NCBI RefSeq assembly: GCF_964204865.1
Contig: NC_135251.1
Span: forward strand, 19,158,001-19,222,000
Direction of reading: 5' to 3'
Length of the DNA stretch: 64,000 bases
From: Styela clava
Taxonomy: Eukaryota > Chordata > Ascidiacea > Stolidobranchia > Styelidae
The notes under the pieces were generated by a model. It searched no databases. It was given only the letters and a program-made list of their open reading frames with translations, and was not told where the DNA came from. This document shows, in pieces, positions 42,301-56,067 of the stretch (position 1 is the stretch's first letter; every line of letters begins with the position of its first letter). The position numbers and the translations under genes were made by a program.

Positions 42301-43550
42301 TCTATAATTGTGTGGGTATCTTTGGTTCCCTCGTGTTTTTGTTATTTAAATTAATTCGTTGATCTCTCTCTTTTCTCGGCTTCCTAAATTTTAATTGTAT
42401 TCTAATTGTTCACCAACCTTAAGTGCAATCGTATGCATATAATTTTTCCATTGATGTATCAACAAATTAGTTTATTTCTCATTACTCTTTCTTCAAGTTT
42501 TAATATGATCGATTTGAGTGATAACAACACCTACCTTTTATTTAGACAATACTTCTTTTTGATACAGTTGATTTTAAACCTATTTTATTATGCTCATTTC
42601 TATTTCTAGTATATTTAGTAAACCTCTACGGAAATCCATTTTCTGTTTATAAACGAGATGGTAGCTTATTGGCGCCATACGTGGACAACGTTTATGGGTC
42701 GAGTCACCTGTTTCGTATCCAAACAAAAACCGTTACTTTGACGTAATTAAATATCATATATCATTCTCATGAGATAAAATTCAACGGCATTGTCATTTTA
42801 ACCATTTATAATATATACTTATAGACGATTGAATTTTTCAACATTTGAATTCTGTTGGCGGCAGTGACTTCAATATTCTGAATCCTATCTTTTAACTACA
42901 TAGAGTTGTAAATGAAAACCCTCCGCACAGTAAATAACGATAGCACTAAAATAAAATAAAAAGAGAATAATTATTAAAATTTATTAACATAAAGTTCCTG
43001 ACAAAAACTGATGGAAAAGGATAATGAAAAAACGATTACAATAATGATAAATGATATTTAAGTGAACTTTCCAAAATGTAATACAATAAGAAAAAATTAC
43101 ACTTCAATTTTTCATTTGTTTAAAAAAATGATCAATGAAGCTTCCAATTGTAATTATTTAGATTTCGTGTAATTTGCCTGTTTTCAAGACCAGCTCGAAT
43201 TTCATAAAAGTTAAGTTGTTGTAATTTTGCTTCCAATCCTCAATTAAAATTTTTCAATCTATTTATATTGCATTGGATGTCGAATTCTTTTTAACAAATT
43301 CCACAAGGGAAGTTTAGGTTCGATAGGAATGAGTCTTACGAACAAGCATAACATATGAGGTTGAATGCTTTTTTTTATTCGCCCCTTGGTGGATGTAATT
43401 TCATCAGCAATTGGGTAATAAAAATACAAATATGGTGAACAAAAACATTGTGATACACTATAAAATTGTTTCTTTACATGCAGAAAATTGCGCTTCAGGG
43501 TTGAGCAGTGCTTTCAAAAACAAAAAACTTCACAGTTGAACAGATTCCAC
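36345..43550. other. Intergenic stretch downstream of the ANTXR homologue
   Basis: AT-rich sequence with many short chance frames. A coding-looking minus-strand fragment of 35 codons near 36.98-37.11 kb (after a CACAG acceptor, ending in TAA) is discussed in the findings. Nothing else supportable is seen. Confidence 0.45.
43374..43379 (-). promoter_or_regulatory. Candidate polyadenylation signal for the long ANTXR form
   Basis: AATAAA reads on the minus strand about 170 bases beyond the TAA at 43552-43554, in a T-rich stretch of the plus strand. Chance occurrence is likely in this base composition. Confidence 0.35.
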
Positions 43551-43551
43551 G

Positions 43552-46500
43552 TTATGATTTTCTGACACACATGCAGTTTTCCTGAAAAATAATAATCTAT
43601 TGAACTTCGGCATCAAAGCTGCAATTCTAGTATATCTTTAGTAACCTTTTAGTATTAATTGAGGCCATCATAAAAATATGACATCCTGAACCATTTAAAT
43701 CACTTGCAGGAACTATTACGTCGTCTCGTATAGTACCTTATGAATAGAATCCAAATGGATCCCAAATCCATAAAATCCAAAGCTAACAAAAAAAAAACTG
43801 AATTTATGAATTACAAGTTTATTATTATGTTTAAGACAAGTTTTTTCTGCAATTACTATAAGTATAAAGATACGAAACTGAAATAGCAATAATTTACCAC
43901 TTCATTGCTTGTGGGGCGCTTGCTTGCAATCCATTGATAGCACTTTATAAATGGCCCCAACACACCAGATACTTTGACCTAGAAAAGAATTAATAACTAA
44001 CAATTAAAATATATGGAATATTTGTTCGAGAATTGTAACTGATTTCACATATTATCGAATTGCACTCACTCGGTGAAGGTTAAATAATAATACAATGAAT
44101 TTTATTAAAAGTTAAAGATAAATTCCATTGACTCTACGTACACAGAGAGAATCACTCGATTGTGAATCTGAAACAGGATTTGCATTTTCATCCTCATCTG
44201 CTTCCGTATTCCTAATGATATCTTTGGCATCCTTAGTTCGCTCCAAATGTGCTGCAGCTTCGGTGCAACCCTTATCTCCCCATCTCACCTGTGCATAAAA
44301 ATGAATGAAAATTGTAAATAAAAATCGCATACATAGAAGAAGTTAATGATTCGAATAAAATATATATAGAATAAAAGTAAGGTTTGAAAATTTGGGTATT
44401 GAAATAACAACCCACCGAAACACGCTTTCATCTTCAACAACGGAGAAGGCGATGGGCACAGTGGTTCGAGCAAAGAGCGATTTTTCAACAACACCAATGA
44501 ACAGAAAACAAAATGAACAGACATTCATAAAAAAAGGAAAATAATTTATTTCTGACATACAGGCAATGGTTTAATTCCTCCTGCACCAGCAGCTCCATAA
44601 TATGACGCATCAACTGCTGGCCACTGCTTCGGTTCGGTAGGCTAGAAAAGCAGATTATGGATAGAATGTTATCGTGAATATATATTTCTTTCAATGCTGT
44701 TAAGTGGGTTTCGTAAAATGACAACTGGTAATTCACAGTATACGCACAATTGTTCGACTGTAGAGCGACAATCTTGACTACAACAAAAGAAAAATACTAG
44801 TAACAAAGTGACTATTGTGATTTGATTTTTGTGCTTAGAAAGCACTTTTCACAATGACAATTTAGGTTTTTCTGTAAGCTTTTTGAATCGGTATTCTACC
44901 GAATTTAATAGATGCAAAAGATTCAATTTTTATATATTTGTAGTTGGGATAACAAGAACAACAAACTTTTGTCTTAGGTTCCACTACATAAAGTTTAACT
45001 GTTACGAACCTCTGTTACAACAGCAGTAGGAGGTGGCGGCGGCGGTGGTCGTGTTGGTTGGGGCGATGCCTTTGTCTTCTGTAATACAAGCGTAAAAATT
45101 TGAGAATTTGTATTGGTGTTGTTAGTTTTTCGATTTAAAATTGCAAAATAATAAAGTAAATTTTAAAAGGGGAGGTTGAACTAACCTTACACGTAATAAA
45201 ATTCCACAGCCACCATATTCCAATCCAGAACAACAGTAAGAGAAAGAGAATTGCAAGCCATAAGTATGTAGTTCCAAATGCCTAGATAAAAACAAGAGAG
45301 TAATGGTAAAATATACTGACACGAAATCCTAAACGACGTCACAATAAACTAAATTACTCATTTCGCGGATATGAATTTGCAACAATTCACTTGGAATTTT
45401 TGTGAATTTTTTTGTTTAGGACCTAATCAATGCGGTGGCACGGTCAGGTTTATCAAATTTTCGGGACAGGGCGCGATAAAATAATGGGCTATAAGCTACA
45501 AAACACGGAATAAAATTATTATAGGAAAATTCGGTAAAATTCTGAGGTTACCTCATCTAATTTTTCTTCATCGATTCTGCGTCCAAGAAAAAACAAAACG
45601 TTTCGATGACGTTTCGAATTATTATAGTCAATGAAAAATGAATAATATTGCACATACACATTTATAAGCTGATATTGTGATATTGCTTGAAATGAAACTA
45701 ATTCCTTCGTTCAAAGATACTTGTACTGTGATTGTTTTCTCAGTCTCAAAGAAGAAATTCTCTGGAGATTCGCACATTAAAAAATCGTCTCTGGCATTCG
45801 TCGGCTTGATCACTGAAATGCAGGTTTATAAAATAGACAACGGAAAATATCAAAAACACTGTTTGAAGATTTACTGTTCAACGTTTTAAGAATGTTGATA
45901 CTTGTATCTTTACTGGTGTGATGTTTTTCAGAATTAATCCATGCTAAATACCAGTATTTTTTCTATTCTAGATGCAAGACAAGATTTGACCTGTTAAGAA
46001 TAAGAAAAATACTTACAAACTCCATTTCCATCTGACCAAAAATTGCACCTAGTTCGTGAAATATCGCCATTTCTTTCAAATCCTTTACCATAAATATGAA
46101 CATTAAAACTTTCTGCAAATTAAATTTTTATATGTAAGTTGTATTTTATTGATACATTCTCGTTTGAAAGAAAATAAAAACACTGAGTTTCCCCATTTAC
46201 ATATATACTCACACCTTTGAAAGTAAATAGCTGTAATAAATGTTATTGCATCTGGCTTCAAATGGATTTTAATAAATTGTGGAATTTCAATACTAACATA
46301 ACATTTCACGCATGAAAAAGATTCTGATTCTTTTTAAGCGTGTTTTTAGGCCTTGAATTCATTTTTTAACTTAGGAAGCTGTGACAATTTTTGTTTGTAC
46401 ATATAGTTTGGAAATTACCAAAACTCTCATTCACCCAGCATGTGGTTGCACTTTTTGTTATTAAAAGGTCAAAGACTGGGGCAGTATTGGTAGAATTAAA

Positions 46501-49500
46501 CTATACCATAAAACTATGTAATTACAAATATTTTATTTAACATAAATTTCTATTCTCTACAAGCTGGAATTCAAGTTCTCGACCCTTTTTTTTGAATGAT
46601 TCGAACGACTTAAAAATAGGAAGTTATACAACCAGGCATGAATGACGTGCTGATGACCTCATTTGGAATGATTATCTTTCGAATACTTCCAAAATTTGAC
46701 AAATGACTCGAGTTAAATGAGGCAAAGGTGCAGAGTTCAATGACAACTGTATTCTCAAATTCTCAAGGTTGCGATCAATATCGGGTGTACTCAAGTGTTG
46801 AGCGAATACATAACCAAAACTATGTGTTTTATTAAATTTTAAAATTGCCAAAAGTTAATACACAGTTTCGTCAAAAAATAGATTGATTTCCCTAAATTAG
46901 GATCGCAAAATGAATTTGAGGAATACTGAAGACTGTAATATGTGAACGCCACCCAGCCTTGCGCTTACGAGAATAAATCGCAATACTGTATAAGGGGGAA
47001 TGATAAATAAATGGCTTTCTCACCATTGATGCAAACAACGCTGGGACTCGCCGACAGAATTTCAACGCAAGAGCTATCAAGAATTTCGTGTGCAATTTGA
47101 TCCAAGTTTCCAAAATCTGTTGCCTAAAATTAAGTCAAATGAAATAAATTCAGCCATTAAAAAAACTGTAACAATAAATGGCGATGTTTTATAGGCAAAA
47201 AGCACATATTTTAAAACAAAAGTCCAAGTCGATCGTGAGCCCTTGGCGCCCAAATGTATAAAATCAACAGCAATTTGTATTTTAGAATGATTAATTACTG
47301 AGGTATTTTATCGTTCTGTACTTAAAAAATGTTCAACTACGCCAAGGCCAAATGTTCAAATTTCAGATTGCAATCCCCCTTTTTTGTGAAAAATACTTGG
47401 ATGGTATATCAAGACTAGGTTTTCATACCTGAGACCACAGTTTTAATGTGATTAGGTCAACTGCTCGCCAGGAGGGTAATTCTCCTCAAAACTAATGAAT
47501 TGCGAGAGCGCGAAAAAAATGATAACAAATTCATATTATAAATTAAAATTATATTTTAACCTCAAAGACAGAGTTTTTCATTCCACCAGCAATATCTAAT
47601 AGTTGTTGTTCATCATAATTACTCACACCAACGACAAACACAGTTGATCCCAACGACCGAGCTCGGTTCGCCTAAAAATAAAATCATAATTATTCAAAAT
47701 TTATTTTAAAGATAATAAATCAAACCTGATATTCACCGAAAATTGCTCATTCTTTGTTCCAGTGTTTTGAGTGGAACCTATTTTTATGCGCAAACTCGTC
47801 CCCAACCAGAAATGTAAAAGACACCAAACGCGACAATGGCTCGTTGGAATTTCTATAATAGGCTGGTAAAAAGTTGACACCAAATCAGTTAACTACTGTT
47901 AGCCATATGTGAAAATCAAAATAAAAGAATATATTTGAAAATTCTGAAATTGGTGCAATTGTTATAAAAAGTTTGTTATATCTTTTCTAATAAAAGTTGA
48001 AAAATGTGGCGATGGAACGATCATGTGATGATTGTATTTTCACAATCATTACAAAATTTGGGAGTCAGCCAACTGATGGTACCTTAATATGATTATTCGC
48101 GCCAATCTGTAACGAGACTTACCAAATTTGGGCGAATGACGAAATCGATTGCAGAAAACTGTCAACTAAACTATTTTAAATTGTTGCAATCTCTGCAAAA
48201 TGGCATTACTCAAGTGTCGTATTGCCGTAGGTTGTGCGAGACGCAACATACGAGTAATGTCTCTTATCAATCCACGCCAATGCAATATAGATTTGAAAAT
48301 TTGAGACAAAGCTATAGTTGAAAAGTTATCCTTTTCTAAACTTAGTCGTTGAATCATATCGTTTGTCTGAATTTACTAGATGTACACTCTTGTTTCCACT
48401 CATACATCCTTTTAATATGGTAATTTAATTTATGATAAACAAATTCGATTTCAACAAATGATCATGATCAGCACACATATCTCCATCAGTTGATGACTTT
48501 TTTAAAAACGAAATTCATGAAACACAATGCAATATATGTAATCCAGTGATTATTGTAACAACCACAGCGGTTTGTTTTGGCTCCGTATGCTTGTTTTTTG
48601 ATAATCGTAACCACTATCTGAACTAGAATTATCGTTTACTTTAAGTTGAACAGCAAAAGTTGTGATTCTTTTTATTTAGATAATAGCAACTCCTTACAAA
48701 TTAACGAGTATCTGTTTTGAATCATATATCATATTTTGAATCATAGTGCATCGAATAGAGTGTTTGAGGTATTGTAACAGATTCTGTACTACAGTTGGAA
48801 ATGCACTTCCACACCTGTCTTGATATAAAAGATAGCTAACACCAAAAATAAGAAATTAATTCATACCTCTGCAACAGCTTTCACTTTTGTTTCTCGTTCC
48901 AGTCGTCCATCAGTTAGTGCAATAATAATACTTGCTCTTTTATCTTTTGCACTCATAATCTGATAGTTAACTTTTTGTATTCCAAGATTCATCAATGTTG
49001 GGCCATCAGGGATTGTTCGTTTCAATTCGTTCAATTTTTGTTCAATAAGTAGCCTGGATTAAAGAAGAAAAACTTTTAAAAAAACATCATTTTATATTTA
49101 TTTAAATGTTTAATGAAATTTTATATAATGGCACCAGAACAACGAAAAAGAAATAAATGGGGGCACTTTTACACAATAGTTTTTATTGTAGTGACATGAT
49201 GAATGGTTCTAATTGATACATATACGGTTTCAAATGTGCTGGAAATGAACTTCAACTACGCTGTTGAAGGAAGAATAAAAAAAGCCAACGTTACATTAGT
49301 TGAGTGCTTGACATTGAAAATCATCAATTTCTAACATTTTGGGTTTCAGGTTTTATTTGTTCATATGTTCTCTATCTGGTTTGCGTGTGATACTCATGAC
49401 ATCATATTCTAGTTTGCCTTTTATAGATAGAATTTAGTCTATTGAGAGAGAACTTGATTGACCACCTATTGACGAAAAGCCTGTCAACTCAGTCATAAAC

Positions 49501-51641
49501 TGTGTTGATGCGATTGAGAGTTCACAAAACCGATTCCCAAAAAGCACCATCGCGTGATGAAATAGAAAAACTGGACATATTTTGGGCACAGCGGAAACCC
49601 TTATTGTCGAAGAACTGGTTTCTATTACAAATATCAAATGTGCAATCATTCTCTGGACAAGCTTTCAGGGCAATAAATACTTAAGTTAATAGCAAAGAGT
49701 AGTACATATCTAGTAAATATGAACATTTTGTGATAATTTCAACGCTATAAATGCAAACAAAATATGTCTCAGCTTCGAATTTAGAAAATCAATTCAAGGC
49801 TGAAAAACGCGTTTAAAAAAGAACCAGAAAACCGTGTCGTGGGTTCATGTCACAAAACTCCATGCTAATATTAAAAAATCCGCAATTTATCAAAAGTTTT
49901 TTTAAAGCCAAATTCAATAATGTTTATAGTTCAAATATTCAACTTGTACTCTGCAAGACTTCTTAAAATCATTATTTTACGAGCGGCAGCATCCATATCA
50001 AGTTATTTACAACGAAACATAATAACGTTCTGGTACCACTTCCGCGTATGCCGTCTGTCTCTATTATTCTGTATTTGACTCATATCAGTATAAAACTATG
50101 GTATGAAATGATTGTCATGTCAATATTTATCGTTTAAATTCGATACTTGGTTGTTTCGAATAGTCAACTTTTCAATTTTCACAACACCAGTCATATTGAC
50201 CAAGTCTTAAACGGTTTTCAAGATGCTAAAGAGGTACAAACTGATTTGACATAATTCTTGTTCAAAAACTTTTCTCGTACAGAATTGAAAGTTTATTTTG
50301 CTGTAGTTTGGTTTGAAACATTGAGTTTGATATGAAGAGATATTGAATGGAAACGTGTTCGGTGTTGACTTGTTACAACTTTATCGAATTTGTTGCACAT
50401 TACCTGTTACTTGTTAACGGCATCACAACCTTAGCAGTTCCAGAAAATGTAACGTATGACATCCTGAGTAAAGGACTGACAAACATACGAGATAATTTTT
50501 CAACAAATGGCACTGCATCGTTTCGGAAGTGATTTATCGGTCCTTTGATCAGGCTTGAAGATCTGGGAGTGAAGATAAAAAACTTGGCTCAGGATGGATT
50601 TTTATTTTTAACCCCATAAAAAGAAGACAAATATGGAAGTTTAGAATAAAATTGAGTGCACTAAATATGTACAAAAGTTGTCAGATAATCAAGTGGGCCA
50701 CGGGTTAGGGCTAGCTATTTCTATTTAAAATAAAATAAAATTGAAAATATGATATGAAAAAAAACAGTCAAGCAAGAAAGAGATCCAGAAACCCAGAAAC
50801 AATTTGGAATGACTTGGTTACACGAGAAAAGATTAAAACAACTTTCACAAGCGGTGTACTCTGGTGCGTTGGTATATTCTGTAACAAACGCATGTACGTA
50901 AAATTACAGCATTTAGGATAATGTATTTCATTTTTATTGTTTCATTTTAATAAATTTTGAGCATTCACAAAACCGCTTATAAATGAGTGTCAAATCATAA
51001 TATTGTAATTTTGTCGTCTTTTATGAAAAAAACATTTGTCAATCATGCATTTTGTGTACAATAAAGTATCCATATTTTTTTTTATAAATTTAACATAGTA
51101 ACATGTTGTAGGAATTGGAGTGCTTGGTTGACTAAGTGATTAAAAACAAAATTTGCACTTTGACGTATCAAAAACCTTTCAAATATTTTGCATTTGCAAA
51201 CTATATGTATAGGATAAATACAATTAAATATAAGCCCGCTAATTCCTACTTGATCTTGAACGACGCTAACTCAAGCTTCAATTTAAAAACTGTAATATGC
51301 CAAATTTAACAGCTATTCGGATATATTTTCTTTAATTTACGCTGGTTTATCACTCTCAAGCCTTATTTTTTCTTATCTTTTTTTTGCTCGATTCTGCCAG
51401 CGCCAGTATAAATGACAGCGCTTGATTGATGTGGAGCGCTAACGACTAACAAAAGTAACTTACTACTCAATATAGCACCAATATATATTATATAGATATA
51501 TTCTTACTTGTCCAACACGAAATAAACATCGAACGCTCCTTTGCAAATATCCTGATCAGCTGATATTCCGTTGATTGAGAATTGAAGGAACAGCAAGATA
51601 GCGGCTGGTCGAATGCTATCAAAGATTTTAGCGCACTTCAT
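43552..51641 (-). CDS. ANTXR-like: Anthrax-toxin-receptor-type vWA membrane protein (ANTXR homologue)
   Basis: Thirteen minus-strand exons: 51641-51508, 50562-50404, 49053-48867, 47671-47561, 47123-47024, 46112-46017, 45812-45658, 45281-45186, 45078-45010, 44641-44561, 44288-44142, 43978-43898 and 43581-43552. All phases agree and the model gives 481 residues, close to human ANTXR2. Residues 1-28 are a signal peptide. The vWA domain covers about 34-220, with MIDAS residues in DKSSS (44-48), Thr117 in DGPT and Asp146 in IIIALTDG. An extracellular Ig-like region follows (about 215-314, VEILSASPSVVCIN onward). The single membrane span is about 320-339. Then come a poly-Pro stretch and the family signature AVDASYYG...GGIKPLPVRWGDKG. 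ANTXR proteins are single-pass collagen/laminin-binding receptors linked to the actin cytoskeleton; a role in matrix adhesion or collagen VI turnover is inferred from the family. Exons 12-13 are less certain than 1-11. Confidence 0.92.
44112..44141 (-). CDS. Alternative 3' end of the ANTXR homologue (exon 11 read-through)
   Basis: If the GTACGT donor at 44141-44136 is not used, the exon 11 frame continues nine codons (VRRVNGIYL) to a TAA at 44112-44114. That gives a 454-residue form with a shorter tail. A plus-strand TTTATT at 44101-44106, i.e. AATAAA on the minus strand, sits a few bases past this stop. A short-tailed isoform is therefore possible. Human ANTXR genes also produce alternative C-termini. 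Confidence 0.5.
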   Translation of the reverse strand, partial: VRRVNGIYL

Positions 51642-51882
51642 TTTTGTTCTGTCACAACAACTTTATATATGTTATGTTATATATGTTATGTTATCTATAT
51701 GTAAACTCAACGATTCAAATAATATTAACACTATCGATAAAAACACATTGGACATTTGAAAATTTATTCGTTTATATATAAATAAATATTATCTATACTT
51801 GCCAAATTTCACAAGTATCGAGTTCCGGTTACCTAAGCAGGAATGGACATACCGTTAAGGGGTGCGGGAAGGCTGAATCCCT

Positions 51883-51955
51883 AAGTTAAGTTAACCATTA
51901 AGTTAAGTTAACCATTAAAACAACTAAAATCCATTAAAAACAACTAAAAAATCGC
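51883..51955. repeat. Short tandem repeats upstream of the ANTXR homologue
   Basis: AAGTTAAGTTAACCATT occurs twice in a row. It is followed by two copies of a word close to AAAACAACTAAAATCCATT. The block lies about 240-310 bases upstream of the start codon, so it falls in or near the 5' UTR or promoter. No known factor site is claimed. Confidence 0.7.
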
Positions 51956-51959
51956 TAGG

Positions 51960-53740
51960 TTTATGTTTCAACTGAGAAACTCCATCTAATTCTTTGCATA
52001 TGTATATAATTTGATTTTTTGTGTTGCGTTATTTTAGCGTCGGATACAAAGAAAAATGGGAAACAAAGCAATTGGTTTGCTGTTTACATGTGAGAACAGT
52101 GCTATTTTTCAACAATCCCAGAAGGGGGATGCGAGGATCGGTTGATAATATCAAAGAGTTCAAACGGGAAAAACCTTAGTTCAAGATTTAGAATATTAGA
52201 TTTATATATATAAATAAAATATGAAATTTCTAAATTGTAATACATTTAATATTTACTTTTAACTCATTAAAATTTCATATTATTAAGTAGCTGCTGATCT
52301 ATTCAACGAAGGAAAATGGGACCCAAGGTCGAGTATTAGGTCCCGCCTTAACTCAGTGCAGATTTGCAGCCATAATACAACAGTGATATATATATTATAC
52401 TTAAAGTATAATTGTGAATCACAGATCAACTCATTTTGCAGTCGGCTTAGCGACTTTCTGTAAACGATTATACTCTTCTGCAAGTAACAGAAAACTGAAT
52501 CTTATCTTACGCACAGTCACGATATAAAAATTCGTGTCTTCTGCTTTTCTAATTGCTAGATGAAGGCGTATTAAAAAAGATGGTGAGAAATTACGCGGTT
52601 TCTGAGACACACTTGACTAGAAAGCGTTAAATATTACAGAAATTTCAAGAACGAGTTTCACCACAAAATTTGTGAATAAAGATAGATAAATTACCATCGG
52701 ATCGAAATAATCTTTTTTCGTTAATTAATTTATTTGGAAGTTGTGATTTAAACGAGTTTATTATAGTAGTTCTGGTGAAATTTTCTAATAACAGTTTTGA
52801 ATAAATTGCGTGTTTATTTCTTCGGAATTAAAATGGAAATTATTTGTATTTACAATCAATTACATACTGAATACCCATAACAAACAAGTAGTTGAATTTT
52901 TTTGTAAGAAAAATTTCCTAGCTGTCTTATTGGAAAGCAAGCTACTTAATACTTTTAATAATGTCGCGCCGTTTTTAGGACTGAGTTACGTTGACTACTT
53001 GCTACACTTCTCCACTCTACAAATCTGAATACTGGGGCTGAATATTTTGCCTTTGTTCTTTATTCCCAAGCACATGCATCTCCGGGTAGTCAATCCAGGA
53101 AGTAATATAGTTTAAGCTGAAATCAGTTCGCTTGCGTGACTCACTGTTGGAATATACCACGTGGTTTTAAACAGATCAGGCTTGAGTAAAACATCAAATA
53201 TTTGACTATGTTTACCCTTTTTAATGAACGAGCATAGATATTGTGGAACGATGACTCGAAAGTATATTTTGATTAGGTCAGGAGAAATTTCCGCTTAAAA
53301 TGTTTTTTTGTTTTTCGAATTATTTCAGGTATTTGGAAAATAGAGTTACTTTGACAAATCCTTACTTTTGTCTAAAAGTGAACACTCAGAAAAAAATTCA
53401 AAATTGTGTGAAATATAAAGATGCATTTAAACATAAATGAACTGTTATCGCGTAAAAAAAGTTATGATTTGACACACTGGTACGGTAAAGATAAAATAAA
53501 AGCAATGAAGACGCTAAGTGTGAATATTATCAAATTGGCAAACGTGTATTTCTGGCGAGAGGTATTTGAGTCTAATTATTTCAGAGACTGGAGTATTCTC
53601 AACAATTTGAGTTTACCTCATATATGAAAGACTTCTAAACATTGAATTTGAATACGTTGTATCTGCCATATTAAAACTCTTAAAAATGCAGCTTCCCAGG
53701 AAGGTGTGTAGGGATTAGGTCCTAATTGCCATGCAAGAGG
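51960..53740. other. Intergenic stretch between the ANTXR homologue and the duplicated locus
   Basis: I see no supported gene. It presumably holds the upstream control region of the ANTXR homologue. The frames on both strands are short and rich in Phe, Asn and Lys, as expected by chance in AT-rich DNA. Confidence 0.45.
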
Positions 53741-54893
53741 CCTCCACGTAACACGACAGATACCGCTGCCAGTTGACAACAAGTTAAATTTTAGGAAAAG
53801 CTCCACAAGGCGAGACATATCATTTGGACTACAGACTCTGTATGAGGAAAGACATCGGGCCAGCCACTAGTGAGGAGAGCAGTACCTATATGCATACCAA
53901 GATATCCGCTATTGGGAGATATTGTCTCAGTGAATGAACGCGAGCGAAGAGATTGGAAAGTGTTGGCTGCTCAGTCCGATTTCGATTTCAGAGCTTATTT
54001 AAATCAGTTAGTTAAAATATCGATATTCTTATTCTTTGTTTATTTAATATTCATTATAATTATGTTATGTTCTATATGTATAAATAACTTCTAATTAATT
54101 ACATCTAATCTAGTAACATCTGTTTTGTTATGGTGATCATTTATGGTCACATATATAACGTGACATTCAATATGTTCACAAAAGACTGTCAAATTCAATA
54201 ATTGCCGTTAAATTCTGAACATTGAGAATAAGCCATACAAGAAAAACAGATTAATAAGAAAAGTCTTGGACTCTGATTTACCACTTCGAATCAACTGAAT
54301 CGTCTAACATCAAGTGGGAAATCAAATACAGGATAAGAACATATGAGATAACACTTCTTTTATTTCCAAGTGTAATATTTTATTATTAATATTCAGAAAT
54401 TTCACACATAAAAACAACGCATACATGAAAGGATGGTTTGCAGGGAAGCATTCTAAAATCATATTCACATTCATCAGAAGATTTTTCGTCAACATAGTTG
54501 GGCCGAAGCACTAATACGGTAGCGCACTGATAAATCATCCAATTGAAATAAACAATTTATTTAAAAATATACCAAGTGGGTCGTGGGATCCCACCATGTA
54601 AATTCGTTCTAGGAACTAGAAATACTTCCCTTATTACTTTTCTAACAGAAATCGTTCCTTATTTTACTCAATATGGCGCAACATTATCACCCAGATAAAC
54701 AACCTGTGAGACAACAACAATGGAATATCAAATATCTTCAGGCTACTATTGTTTGCAATAATTCATGGTAGCATAGACAATACCATAATACAATTCCATA
54801 GCCCTAAAACAATACATCGATTCATCGGGTGGGTACATTTGAAATATATTGAGTTACATTCAATCTACTTATTAAGTCATCTATGCCGAAAAA

Positions 54894-56067
54894 TTATTTT
54901 TGTGCTACCCTGACTACTCGACGCACAACTTCCTCAGCACGCAGGGTGATGTCATCCGTAATATTGACATCCATCAGCGTTTGATCATCGGAATACAAAA
55001 TATCATTTTCATTTAGAAAAGCCACAATTTTTCCCTCTTTCTCTTAAACATTTTTCGAAATTTGAGCGAAGGTATCTGACAATTTGCATCCGAGTCGACT
55101 TGTAAATCCCAGGTCTAAACAGTTAACGGTAACATTGAGTTCATCATCCACTTCAGATATTCTCTTCCCTTTTTTAGCAGATATTTTATCGGTTTTCTTC
55201 GGTGACTTACGTTTTCTCCCTCTTCTCTTAGCAAACTCTTTGGCCACATCTGATAAATACCAAGAAATGACAATGCATGTCAAATACGATTACAAAAACA
55301 TTTTAAAAAAAAGAGATATAGACACGAAAGCCAAAACGAAGTAGTATCATTTCTTTTACAATACCGATAGTCTTCCTTACCAAAAATCTATCGACCTTGC
55401 TGATCACCGGATCGCTGAAATTGACATACGGTGCGCAATTTTCAATTTTGATGACGTAATCACACAAAACTTCAAAGTAAAAAAGGAATCCCATAAAACC
55501 CAGAATTTTTTTGAAATAAATGAATGTAAGCCCTCCAGCGACAACAACAATCTTTAACCACTGAAACTTTCAGAGCAATAGATTCAGTGTTAAAGAGAAA
55601 CACCGTAATAATAATAGGAAGAATACCAACAACAACTACAATTTAACAAAACGATCCATAGGCACTCTGCGTGTTCAGTATTATAGGCTGTGTGGTTGAA
55701 CGGCCATCAAACAAATATTATTATAATATTTCTGATCTTTTGGAGGACCTGCACCAATGTAAGTTGAGGTACTCTTTTCAACTAATGTAAAGTCAGAATT
55801 TTCTTCAAAAACTCTTCCAGCTACATCGCTGTGTGCATCGGGTGGAGCTGACATAAAATTGAGAGTATGGGATTGATTTCTACATACAAAAGTTGGATTG
55901 TATTTTTATTCGTGTAACGTTTATTCAATTTAGCTTCTTGACAAAATTTCATCAATCTTATGATCTAAAACTATATGCTTAATAGCAGAATACCTACTTG
56001 TATTTGGCATTTTCCGTTTTAGATTCGGTCCGTTTTCAAATTTGTTTTTGTTCAAAAATAAGGCCAT
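54894..56067 (-). pseudogene. Broken copy of the SUMO-like-domain gene (unit A)
   Basis: Aligned with the intact copy in unit B, this copy has four defects. The second coding exon is absent through a deletion. The donor after the third exon (equivalent of 59311) is AT instead of GT at 55736-55737. The AG acceptor of the fourth exon is lost near 55513. In the last exon a GAA codon has become TAA at 55044-55046. The frame beyond that stop stays open to a TAA at 54894 and still reads LYSDDQTLMDVNITDDI, so decay is recent. Its first exon has an open extension from an ATG at 56067 (MALFLNKNKFENG) that copy B has lost by one missing base. A truncated expressed product cannot be excluded. Confidence 0.65.

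Noticed and set aside
44829..45029. 66-codon plus-strand frame over the ANTXR proline-rich exon
   Set aside because: It is the opposite-strand shadow of intron and exon 9 sequence; the minus strand carries the family signature.
45562..45586. Small exon candidate (reading IDEEKLDE) in the ANTXR homologue
   Set aside because: It has an acceptor and donor, but inserting it puts an in-frame stop after exon 7 in either usable phase. Exon 7 joins exon 8 directly in phase 0, giving the expected membrane span.
50347..50532. 61-codon plus-strand frame
   Set aside because: It is the shadow of ANTXR exon 2 on the opposite strand, where the vWA sequence and splice sites are clear.
53870..54094. 74-codon frame with a hydrophobic end, and its counterpart at 57457-57738
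   Set aside because: The two duplicated copies differ by indels that change the frame, and only the AT-rich hydrophobic part stays open. It is not maintained as a protein.
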